A stretch of 64,000 nucleotides of DNA, taken from assembly GCA_032191485.1 (NCBI GenBank), contig JAVDOI010000004.1, positions 24,169,770 through 24,233,769 on the forward strand, in the 5' to 3' direction. A program made the position numbers and the translations under genes. The stretch comes from Leptoclinus maculatus (Eukaryota > Chordata > Actinopteri > Perciformes > Stichaeidae). The notes beneath the pieces are model-generated. The model was not told the origin of the DNA and did not search any database. It saw only the letters and a list, made by a program, of their open reading frames with translations. This document shows, piece after piece, positions 1-10,633 of the stretch (positions are counted from its first letter, which is position 1; the number at the start of each line of letters is the position of its first letter).

Positions 1-3000
1 TCTTGCCATCAGACCGTGGGTGTCGTCGGTCAGCTGCAGGATTGTCATATCTTGACGTGGATTCGGTGTCCTCAGGCCTGAATGTCTCCATGGGCTTAGA
101 GGGCCATTGAGAAGAGGACTCTCTAGCTCCTGGCCGCCTGAGAGGGCCCGAGCGAGGGCCGCCGCGCTCCCTTGCTCCACCTCGTCTACTGTATAATCCT
201 CCTCTTCCTCGCCGAGAAGGCTCTCCTTTCTGGAGGAAGCCTGGCTTGGGTCTGCCGTCATCATCCCCTCTGGGTCCAACCCTTTCTCCCATGTGAGGCG
301 GTCCAAAGCCTGGCTTGTGGGGCCCAGGCCGGGGCTCCCCAGGGAGCTCTCGTCGCAATGGATGGCTCGGTTTGGTGCTCGGCTCACGGTCAGACGGTCC
401 AGTATCACTGGCAGACTCTCTCCCACCTTCACTTTCAGAATCTGTGTCTGAACCACGACGCCGTCTACGTTTTGGTATAACCTCAAAGTCTGAGCTCTCG
501 CTGCGCGTTTCGCTTTCTTCCCTGTTGCGAAAGGCAGCAGCGCCTCCAACAGAAGGTAAATCAGAGCGTGAACGGGGCTCTCTGTAATTGAACTCTGCTC
601 GGCTTCGACCGCGACCCCCCCTGCTTCGGCCACCGTAAGTTCCCCGGTAGCTCCGTCCTCTGGCGTAATACTCCCCTCGACCGCGTGCTTTGAAAGAGTC
701 GGCAGGCCACTCTCTATCTCTGTCTCTATCTCTGTCTCGGTCTCTGTCCTTGTCCATTTCCTTCTCCCTCTCACGTTCCCGCTCCCTCTCCTCTCGCCGG
801 TAGGAACGTGGAGGAAGATTGGACTCTTTCCTGGAGGGCAGTTTGGGTTCTGGGTGTTTGTCATTGCTGGGCGGTTTGTCTGTTTTCTCCTCCTGAGAGG
901 AAGAGGTGGGAGGCCCAGTTGAAGGCTGGGAGTCTCTGACTCTCTGATGGCCAGTCGGTGTTTCCTCGGCCTCAGCAGCTTCTCTCTTGGCCTCACCCTG
1001 AGGTCTGGAGCCCTCAGAGACAGCAGCAGCTGCAGAAGGAGGTTTGGAAGGCGGATCCTTTTTGGACCGGTCCCCTCTTTCCCCTCTCTCCCCTCTTTCC
1101 ACTCTTTCCCCTCTCTCCCCTCTTTCCACTCTTTCCCCTCTCTCCCCTCTCTCCCCTCTCTCGTGACGCTTCTCTCTCTCTTCTCTTTGTTCTCGCTCTT
1201 CTTTCATGTCCCTTAGGACAGGCTTCTTTATTGGTCCAGACCTGCGGACGGGTCTCTCTCCCCCTATTCCTTCTCTGCGTCCGGCGGCTGATCTAGCAGC
1301 CCAGCGCAGCTCAGCTTTCTGCTTGCTAGAAGCTGGCAGAGGCAGCTTCTCTTGTTTGTGTAATCCATCAGCAGGAGGTGAAGCCCTGTTGCTAGCCACC
1401 GCAGCTTGGGGGTAGAGTTCATTCTGGGGCTTATCATCAGCCCGTTCTCCCGTGTCCTGTAGCTCTAGAGATTTCGTTCCCAGGGATAGCCCATCAAACC
1501 TGGGCTCATCCAGCTTGAGGGAGTGGCTGGAGCCCTGGGAGACACTCCTCTGGAGCATAGCCTGACCAAGAGCTTCTACCTCTTCCCCACTGGGTAGGCC
1601 CGGCTCCTCAGCATCAAAGGCTGAGCCTACGGGGACCCCGTCTAGAGGCCCTGGCGGGTCCTCTGGGTCCTGGGTAAACGCTGACAGGGACTCTGTAGGG
1701 TCCTGGAAGAAGTTACTTTTATGAGAGTCCAATGCACTGTGGTCCTGGGGATACATCGCTGGGAGACCCCGGTCCAGATCCAAAGCAGAGTCCATCCTGT
1801 AGAGACACAATTGTCATTAGGTATAGGCATGTGCAGAAAATAAAAGATTTTTCTTATGATGTCATGTACTTCTATTTACCTCGGCTCCTTGTTATCATCC
1901 CGTCCTTTTGGGGGAGTTACAGACGGTAGCGGCTCCGACTGTGGGTACGGGTCCGATCCCCAAACCATGCGCGAGTCTGACGGCAGGCTGTGGTCACGGA
2001 CTGGTCGGGTCAAATGGTCGAAGGAGTCAGAGCTGGAGCTGGAGTTGTCACCAGGCTCTCTGCGCACAATCTGCTTAGGAGGCATCCTCCCTGGAGACGA
2101 CAAAACAGACCAACGTTAACGCCCAGGTTTTCCTTTCATAATGGCCAAAACAAAAGGAGGAACAGACTGTGCTCATTCGTAAATAATGACAATACACAAT
2201 TAAAAAAACCGTACTCTATTAATCTATTGAGCCACAATAGATTAATAGAGTACGGGTTTTTAATTTTCCACAACACTGCCCAGGAAATACTTCAGAATAA
2301 AAGCCTTGTGTTAACAAATGAAGGGATTCCATCCACACAAAGATCACTTATTTCACATCCGACACATTATACAGATATACCGTATATATATATATACTAG
2401 GGTTGTCACGATACCAAAATTATGACTTCGATACGATACCTGCCATAATATCATGATACCCGATACTTACGATACGATACCAGAATTCGATACAATACCA
2501 CAAATACGATATGATACCACAAATACGATACGATACTGGTATATTTATCTATAATAGTAATAAATAAAACATCTGTATGGTTCCCTTTTTTACCAGCTTG
2601 TTCCTGCCCAGCTTTTTGAACACTTAACTAAAATTAAAAAGAATTAGCTCAAGATCCACCCTCAGGCTCCACCAGCATGTAGCAATTTTGCATCAATTGT
2701 GTTTCATTTAGTACACTTTTGTGTGCATTGTGACCTCATGATCATATAGGCTTGTCGTCAAACTAGGATAAGGCTACTCATGTTAGGCTGTATATGGGTG
2801 GGCTTGGTTCATGTTTATAATCACATTTGCTTAACTGTCGTTCTTTGAACTCTTTGAAAAGTTCGGGGTGTCTGTCTGAAAGGTGCTTTGCCATGTTTGA
2901 CGTGTTGCCTCCCTTGGTCTGTGTGGCTTTGAAACAAGTTTTGCAGACGGGTCTCTGTATGTCAGTGGGCTTTCCTTCACTGTCTGCAATGTAGCCAAAG

Positions 3001-3320
3001 TACTTCCAGATTTCACTTCTGGCATCTTTTTTTCCAACAAGCCGAGGACGGTCGGCAAAAGCTCCTGCACTTGATGCCATGTCTCCCCTGCGATCACTCG
3101 CTGTGAGTGGGCGCTGCCTGTTGCGTGTGTGAGCGCTGGGTAGCCCCGCCCCCTTGTAGTCAATGCGTGCAGGCAGCATGACAGGGAGCGGAACAGAGAG
3201 TGCGCTCTGATCGCGCGCTATTTTAATGAGATATCGATACTAAAAATATGCAAAATCGTATCGTTTTCAACGTACGGGTACCGCGGTACCTTTTTAGTAT
3301 CGATACACCGTGCAACATTA

Positions 3321-3397
<77 letters not shown>

Positions 3398-6300
3398 CTG
3401 CTGGTATGTCAATATACTGTCAAAATATAATTTTCCCTGCTTATTTCTGCTGTGAATCGTGAGCGACACGCGGAATAAAATCTCTGGAAGAGACGCAGCT
3501 GGCGAGCAGCCGGGCGTAAACAGGTTGTCTGGAACATCTGTCAGCTTGTTACACTCTGTAATTCTTATCCACATAACTTCTTACCAGGGTGAATGTTAGT
3601 TGGCATGTCCATGGGAGGACGTCCCGACATCATGCGGGGGTCCATGTAGGACTGCATCATGAGCCAGCGGGGGTCAAACCCCATGGAGGCCAGGTGCTGG
3701 TGGTGGGGGCCGATGGGTTGATACATGGAGCGGTGTTGTTGTTGTGGTTGTTGTTGTTGTTGTTGTTGCTGCTGCTGCTGCTGCTGGGGAGCTGGAATGC
3801 CGCTACCACCACCACCACCACCTGATGGAGACACGGAGCCCCCACTCTGGTGCTGCTGTTGTTGCCATTGTTGCTGCTTCATCTGCTCCTACAAGACCAA
3901 CGGGAAACAGTAACAAAGAAAAGTTAAGATCAATAAAGCCAATTTGCTTCTAATAATATCAACTACATCAAAAGAAAGTGGTTGTCTTATAAAAGTTATA
4001 TCTGGTTGATCGGACAACACACTGCTTTGAAATTTGCCACCTATGATCACTAAATGCTCCAACCCAAGCAAATATGTGACAGCACCGTTGCCTAGTTTTT
4101 TTTATATTTCACAGTAATACACTGATGTACACCTGTACTTGTATAAAGTCAACATGTCCTCTGTGGAAAGATGTAATTAACCTTTAATGTTATGTTAACT
4201 TTGAAAGTGTAAAAAAACACTAATGTTCATTATCAAGTCCCCTACTAGACCTCTAGTCGCTGACACACCCACATACTACGATTTAGCGAGCAGTTATTGA
4301 CTGAAGAAGCCAGATGTGGAAGTCCTTACCTGCTGTCGGAGGAAACGGGGCGGTAAAGACTTTTGAAACTGTTTGGAATAGCCTGAGGTAAGAGACGGAC
4401 GCATTGCAGCTGCTGCTTCTCCTTCCAGCTGTGGTGGTGCCACAGGGACTTCCTCACCGCTGGGGGTGTCCATGTGAGGCAGAGACAGGTGGGGCTCATC
4501 CACTGCAGGACAACAAAACCAACGGGCATCAATGACTGAAAGGAATGGCAGCCAGTCGCAACTGTACAACGATCATTTACACGCAAGCTAGCTCACCTCT
4601 GTTGTCCTCTATGTTGAAATAGTCTTGGATAGGCACTGTGGTCCCGTCTACCTGGTTCTCCTCCATCAGCGGGACGACCTCAACCGGGGAGCTCTCTTCC
4701 TCGCTCACGGGCTCTGGAGCTACGGCCACGGGTCTCTGGATGGGGGGGCTGGGCTGGCGAGGCAAGAGCACCACCTCCTCCTCTACAGTTGGTTCTACGC
4801 TCTCTAGTTCTCGCTCCACCCTCTCCTCGTCTTGGTCCACCATCTCAGGTACAGGAGCTTCCACGATCGGGGCCTGCGATTGTGAAACTGGGATCGAAGG
4901 TTCTGGACTGGATACGCGAGCGGGAGCTGACGAGGACTCTTCCTCTTGGACAGCTTCCTCTTCATCGTTGGTGGTCGGAGGAAGAGGAGATTTGCTCTCA
5001 TTCGCCGGGCGGTGTTTTTCATTGAGACGTTTAAGTTTTTCAGCGCACGCGGAGAGCCGCTGTTCTTCCATCCGCCGTTCCTCTTCATCCCTCCGCCGCC
5101 TCGCTCGCTCTACGGCTTCAGAAACTTCTTGAGGCTTCTTGCGCTTCTGTCGCCAGGCTTCAGGGTCCTCGTCGGCACCGGGTGCTGCTGCAGCCTGTGG
5201 TTTGGTCACACGTTGGGCTCCGCCACCGACAGAGCGACTGGCGCCCTAGAGGATCGAGAAATTAGTACAGATACAGACTCATCACCTTGCTGGTAAATAA
5301 ACAGCGCACACATGATTAGAGGATTGTGTATCGCATAGCCAGATTTACCTGGTAGTCCTGTGGGGCAGCTGACTTATTGTACTGCCCCATAGTGCCAGGT
5401 GATGGCGCTCTGGGATCACCATCGGCCCATGAGGTTTTACTGGCCCCACGGTCCTCAGTACCTTCCTTCCAGCCCTCCTGACCGTCTGGGGGCCGGGATC
5501 GCATACGCTCCAATTTACCCATCCACTCCCTGAAAATAATGTCACAGGTTATTCAATATCCCCAGTTCACCATCTCTCTTAAGCACATCAAACCTCTCAC
5601 TAAAAATAAAATTGGCTTTGACAACTTCTATCATTTCTGAATCCTTTTACTTGGCATCAACTATTTATATAGGCTGATATGGAATAACCATTTGGCACAT
5701 AAAATCATCCATTATACAGCGTGTTCGATCTGCTATTTATGGATGTCCATTATATTTTGTCCTGTTCTTGAGTCAGCTTCACAATACATTTACTAAACAT
5801 GTCAAATTTATCGAGTATGTGAGCCTAAACATTTACTTTGTTTTTTCAAGTTTTAGTACATTTACTTCAAATAATTTTGCATTACTGTCAGCCATGTATT
5901 ACGTCATTCCATATGGATTTAGATATTTAATGCAAAGTGTAATTCGAACCATGCATGCAATGCTTTTTGTGTAAATATATCGAACGTTGAATGAATAATT
6001 CTTTCCATTAAATGATCCAAATGTCCACAGACGCTAAATAATGAATTCAAGTCAATCAAAGTGTTGAAAAGACGACTTACCAGTTTTCTCTTTTCTCCTT
6101 AGAAGCATGGTTTTCCTCATCATCGCTGAAGTTTAGTTTCTCGGTGTAGTCCACCTCCATCTGAGCTCCTGGAGAGCAGAAGGGACAGGGTTGAGTGATA
6201 CTTGCATTTTTTTCCTACTGATTTTAGTTTAGCACTGAATTTCAAAGGTATGGCTACTAACCTGCCCAGCCCTCATCAGTATCGGTGTCTAAGATGTCCA

Positions 6301-9196
6301 GCTCTTTAAAATCCGTTGCGCTGATGATAGAGGGTCTGTCTGGGTCCTGGTTCCGGGACTGAGGGTGGCCCTGCTGGGGCCGTACTGGACGAGGACCCCT
6401 CACCATCCAACACGGGGAAAAAAGAGAGGAAAGCACATTATGGCACCTGGTCTGGAAAACTAACAACTGCCTTTTACTCAACTCGTTACACGGTTAACCA
6501 TGAAGATGGGAACTCACTTCGCTCCGTCTTGTGGAACAGGGTATCTGAAGTTTGCTTGCCCTGGAGCTAAAGTCATCTGAGGATAGGCGTGGAACATCTA
6601 GGAGACAAAAGACGGGAATCATCACGCAGGCTCAAGACGAGATCAACACAACGGCTACAGACTGTAACCGTGATGTGGTCTGTCCAGAACATAAAACTAA
6701 GACTTACGTAGGGTGGCATCATGCTCCTGAAAGCAGGGTCGAAGTGAGTTGGAACCCCAGCGGGAGGCTGCTGCCCCCCGTTAAGTTTAGGCTGAGGAGG
6801 GGGGGCAGAGGGGGGCAACTTCTCCCTCTGAACGTCAGTGGTTACGGTTCGTCCAGGCTCCTCATCTTCCCCCGGTGGTGTAGAGGTACCAAGGCCCGTA
6901 CCACCCTCCTCCGGAGCCTTGTTGTCCATCTCAGGGGGGCTGGGTGCGGCGATCAAATTCCTGCCTCCACCCTCACGCCAACTGCCAACATCTAACACGA
7001 CAGGAGAAGAAAATTATAATTTGACTTGACTTACAGCTCCTGTGGTTCCCGAACATCAGGCAGAGCCCAGTGGACGTTTACGTGCACGAGTGTGGCCTTA
7101 CTTTGAGGTCTGAGGCTGGGGCCTGGTCCATAAGGCTCCTCTTCTTGCTCGTCCCCTTTCTCCGCCTCACCAGCCGCCTGCAAGCTGGGAAACTCCTGTT
7201 GAAAATGGCTGCTCACACGAGGGGCACCTGTACGATATCAGCACATTATTAGGAATGCACAGAAATCCCAAGATTGAATGTAGTACAGTGACTCACAGAG
7301 AAGCATTGAGAGGTCTAATCCTCAGTTGGTGTACAGCTCTCAAGCACTTTGAACTGAAAGCCCACTTTTGATTGTCAAAAAAACCAAACATCCGAGGATC
7401 ACCTTTTCAAAATGAATTAGAAAAAAACATGACAAAAAAGGAGAAAAATTAAACTGGGCTGCAAATATGTGTCGTCACACCCAGCCATCACGGCCTGCCA
7501 TTATGAATCCAGCTTCAATGTATTCAGGGTCATATTTCCTCCCCACAGGCTTTGGCGCTTTTACTGGCGCAGAGTGGTCTCCCACGTCACTTTTTAGTAA
7601 AAAAAAACAAACAATCTATTTTGTGTCACTGCATCGGCAGCAACGTTAACTAGCCAAGTGAAAAAACACGTTTGTCTCGACCTGATGTCGGAATTTTGTA
7701 GCTTTGTTTAACGTACGGTACTATGTGCTTTATGTATGCGATTTCTTTGTAAATTACCCCAAATTGTCATTATATTTTAATATAACCATTTGGCAGTATC
7801 TCCGTTGCCCACTAGATGACACTATGAGGCCCACCAGTGGTTGAGAATAGCTGGTGGAAGGCGCCCCTTACCAACCCATCACCACATTCAGTAGAGACCA
7901 GATGGTCCATGCAGACTGTAATGTTTGAGTGGTGTAGACATACAGAGGATTGTTCCTCTGTTTGTTCGGACACAAGAAGGAAACGTACAGGATAAATGCC
8001 AAGAAGGACCACAGCGTATATCTGCGTTTCATGAGTCGGGGTCATGTTTAAGGGAGCAGGTGAAGAGCACATTTACCCTCTGGCTGCGTCGGCTTGCTGT
8101 TGGCCCAGGAGCGGCTGGCCCCAGTAGAAGGCTCTTGTGGCGGGATCACTGGTGGTTTGATCGGGGGTGGTGGTGTTTCCGATTGCCTGTGGCGCATAAA
8201 AACAGGACAGTTTCTAACAACACTCATGAAACATGGCTTACAGACACAGCAAAATCAGGAAAAGGTTGATTATAAATTGTCCGGATTGTGCCCACATGCT
8301 GTCCACACTAGGACTGGGCCATATGGATACAAATCTTATCATGATTATCAGATTAAGCAAGTGTCTGTCATGATATATAATTTTATCGCAATATGAATCC
8401 ACTGAAAGACAATAAATTGTCCTCCTTAGTCCACATCTCACTGATATCCGAACTCGATGCGAGCCGGGCCACCTCTGCATGTGGTCTGGATGATCAGATT
8501 TCAATGTGAGCAACATCCGATCTCGACGCATACGAACTTAACCGTTAATGCATCCCGACGTGATCGGATGACAAAAGTGTCATTGAAAAGACAAGTGTAG
8601 CCGCGGCCTTAGACGCTTCCAGTTACTCTGTTGTGCTTAACATACACCTTCATTTAGAGAAGAGCTATGATCAAAGTTTCAGTCTGTTCATGCACTAAAC
8701 GTTCACACACACGAGTTGTTGAGTTTACCTCTCCTCCGCTCCCTCAGGTCGAGATGCCCAGCCACTACCGTCTTTGGGGACAATGTTGACGTTGGGGTCG
8801 TTTCCCTTGTTCTCTGCCTTCAGACTGGGCAGGTTGGCCGGAGGGGGCATGCGCCTGCTGGCAGCAACTTTGCCCAAACTTTGGAGCCCATGTCTAGCAG
8901 CCACTGGGATGCAGGAGGACAGCAAGATACATGGGTTTTTAAGAGGACCAGGGAAAGCACTTTATTATCCTTAAAGATTATATTACATCGTTCAACTGAA
9001 CTCAATGAAGACAAACATTTACTGCAACAACACTCCATTCATTGTATGCAATACTAACAAGGGACAATAGTCGGGGCTTACCTGCAGTTTTCTGGGTTTC
9101 CAGAGATTTGCCCTTGTAGGTGTTGAAGAGGCTAAGGGTTGCATACTTTGTTTTGCCATCCTTTGCCTTGGTGCTTTGCCCTGACTTCTCGGACAT
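1..9196 (-). CDS. prrc2c: prrc2c (proline-rich coiled-coil 2C, BAT2-like), 5' half, continues past window edge
   Basis: Seen: fourteen coding exons with GT/AG borders and agreeing phases. They are 9082-9196 (start MSEKSGQSTKAKDGK), 8729-8903, 8077-8186, 7102-7227, 6708-6991, 6518-6597, 6262-6398, 6081-6168, 5349-5529, 4597-5245, 4330-4502, 3585-3888, 1880-2090 and 1-1796, the last still open at position 1. The total is 4,429 coding bases, about 1,476 residues. The N-terminus matches the BAT2_N region of vertebrate PRRC2 proteins (KYATLSLFNTYKGKS; FQQEFPSLQAAG). Later landmarks are EGWAGAQMEVDYTE, a charged coiled-coil stretch (VERARRRRDEEERRMEEQR), LASMGFDPRWLMMQSYMDPR, RPVRRSGPIKKPVLRDMKEE, RG-rich repeats and a FEVIPKRRR segment. 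These fit PRRC2C better than PRRC2A or PRRC2B from memory. Known: PRRC2 proteins are large, mostly disordered, RNA-associated cytoplasmic proteins linked to translation and stress granules. Intact over the part visible. Confidence 0.95.
1068..1170 (-). repeat. prrc2c: Low-complexity RGE/RVE repeat inside prrc2c long exon
   Basis: The coding strand repeats GAGAGAGGG-like 9-bp units. These translate to about ten near-perfect ERG/ERV triplets between a conserved PVLRDMKEEREQ block and a DRSKKDP segment. Reading frame is kept throughout because the unit is a multiple of three. In the mammalian protein this position is a charged K/E-rich stretch. Confidence 0.8.
2200..2263. repeat. Near-perfect inverted repeat (hairpin) in prrc2c intron
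   Basis: Two arms of about 29-30 bases (2200-2229 and 2235-2263) are reverse complements apart from a small difference near the outer end. The loop is only 5 bases. The arms contain GTACTCTATTAATCTATTG and its complement. It may be a remnant of a foldback element. No protein or RNA gene is recognised. Confidence 0.85.
2398..3320 (-). mobile_element. Non-autonomous hAT element, copy 1, with BED-finger ORF
   Basis: Imperfect terminal inverted repeats (TAGGGTTGTCACGATACC and, on the other strand, TAATGTTGCACGGTGTATCG) are flanked by an exact 8-bp duplication ATATATAC (2390-2397 and 3321-3328). This is the hAT signature. The minus strand carries a complete 133-codon frame (2778-3179). It has a BED-type zinc finger: WKYFGYIAD, then VCKTCF, then KHLSDRH (C-x2-C and H-x4-H). 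No hAT transposase catalytic domain follows, so it depends on another element to move. It lies inside a prrc2c intron and is a sister of the copy at 9741-10625. Confidence 0.88.
3327..3391. repeat. (AC)n microsatellite
   Basis: About 65 bases of uninterrupted AC dinucleotide directly beside the target-site duplication of the hAT element. Intronic in prrc2c. Confidence 0.97.
3585..3888 (-). other. prrc2c: prrc2c exon with polyglutamine tract (mixed CAG/CAA)
   Basis: This exon (donor GTAAG at 3584, acceptor after 3888) encodes a Q/H-rich N-terminal part. It then has a Gly run and 13 consecutive Gln written as CAG codons followed by CAA codons, then QPQQQHRS. The conserved block LASMGFDPRWLMMQSYMDPR follows. 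Codon mixing suggests a fairly stable tract. The tract length is a likely polymorphic site. Confidence 0.85.
8308..8430. mobile_element. Possible short hAT-like remnant
   Basis: The stretch begins CTAGGACTGGGCCATATGG, which resembles a common fish DNA-transposon end. A GTCCACA motif occurs on both sides (about 8301 and 8430), suggestive of a target-site duplication. No coding content is seen and the opposite terminus is unclear. It lies in an intron of prrc2c. Confidence 0.35.
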
Positions 9197-9251
9197 TTCG
9201 CTTGAAACTCATTGAGTCTGGTCCTCTGGCCTCGCCCCCAGAACCAGCCTC
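9082..9251 (-). other. prrc2c: prrc2c exon 2 with start codon
   Basis: The exon starts after a pyrimidine-rich acceptor ending at 9252 and ends at a GTAAGC donor (9081-9076). The first ATG at 9194-9196 opens the conserved PRRC2C N-terminus, which decides the start. Bases 9197-9251 are therefore 5' UTR, and an upstream non-coding exon is implied. Confidence 0.8.
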
Positions 9252-9740
9252 CTACAGACCCAGGGTGAGAGGAAAAACAAGAACAGAAAGGGTGAGGAGG
9301 TTATTGGCTCTGGACACTAAACCATAACAAATATCTCTGAACTGAGTCTGGTGCTGGTTTACAAAGCAACAAAGCTGCTGTACATCTGCTCTTCTAGAGA
9401 CAAATGGTTTAGGAAGAAAAACCTAACTATGCTTTTGTGCAACATCTCTCTCTGCAATGTGGAGTTTGGGCAGAGTGCATTAATCATAAGAATTATTTGT
9501 ACTGAAGGTAAGTTGAGGACAGTGAGTCACCGACCTGCAGTAACTGACAGGAGACACTGAATTTAATTAAGTTTTATGAACTGTGGATCGACCATGTCTG
9601 GCCGCTACCTGATTCAATTAATACGGTCAGTATCTGTTTCGATGCAGATTTGGTGGATTGGAGAACCCCTAAATTTCTTTGCGAAACTACAGATTTGAGG
9701 CCTGCACACATGACATAAGACTAAAAAGTCTAGACTGAAC

Positions 9741-10625
9741 TAATGTTGCACGGTGTATCGATACTAAAAAGGTACCGCGGTACCCGTACATTGAAAACGA
9801 TACGATTTTGCATATTTTTAGTATCGATACTTCATTAAAATAGCGCGCGATCAGAGCGCACTGACTGTTCCGCTCCCTGTCATGCTGCCTGCACGCATTG
9901 ACTGCAAGGGGGCGGGGCTACCCAGCGCTCACACACGCAACAGGCAGCGCTCACTCACAGCGAGCGATCGCAGGGGAGACATGGCATCAAGTGCAGGAGC
10001 TTTTGGCGACCGTCCTCTGCTTGTTGGAAAAAAAGATGCCAGAAGTGAAATCTGGAAGTACTTTGGCTACATTGCAGACAGTGAAGGAAAGCCCACTGAC
10101 ATACAGAGACCCGTCTGCAAAACTTGTTTCAAAGCCACACAGACCAAGGGAGGCAACACGTCAAACATGGCAAAGCACCTTTCAGACAGACACCCCGAAC
10201 TTTTCAAAGAGTTCAAAGAACGACAGTTAAGCAAATGTGATTATAAACATGAACCAAGTCCACCCATATACAGCCTAACATGAGTAGCCTTATCCTTGTT
10301 TGACGACAAGCCTATATGATCATGAGGTCACAATGCACACAAAAGTGTACTAAATGAAACATAATTGATGCAAAATTGCTACATGCTGGTGAAGCCTGAG
10401 GGTGGATCTTGAGCTAATTATTTTAATTTTTAGTTAAGTGTTCAAAAAGCTGGGCAGGAACAAGCTGGTAAAAAAGGGAACCATACAGATGTTTTATTTA
10501 TTACTATTATAGATAAATATACCAGTATTGTATCGAATTCTGGTATCGTATCGCAAGTATCGGGTATCATGATATTATGGCAGGTATCGTATCGAAGTCA
10601 TAATTTTGGTATCGTGACAACCCTA
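9741..10625 (+). mobile_element. Non-autonomous hAT element, copy 2, with BED-finger ORF
   Basis: It has the same family ends as the element at 2398-3320, in the opposite orientation. It is flanked by an exact 8-bp target-site duplication GACTGAAC (9733-9740 and 10626-10633). The plus strand has an intact 133-codon frame at 9882-10283 with the same BED finger. Only about five residues differ from copy 1 and no frameshift is present. It is inserted in the first intron of prrc2c, antisense to the gene. No transposase core is encoded. Confidence 0.9.
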
Positions 10626-10633
10626 GACTGAAC

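Noticed and set aside
172..1415. Plus-strand ORFs (Ser/Phe/Pro-rich) at the left edge
   Set aside because: Complement of the low-complexity RGE region and flanks of the prrc2c long exon.
2200..2263. Hairpin as a transcription terminator
   Set aside because: Bacterial-type terminators do not apply. It lies within an intron of a vertebrate gene.
4625..5296. Plus-strand ORFs opposite prrc2c exons
   Set aside because: They are shadows of the minus-strand coding exon, whose frame, splice sites and family match are clear.
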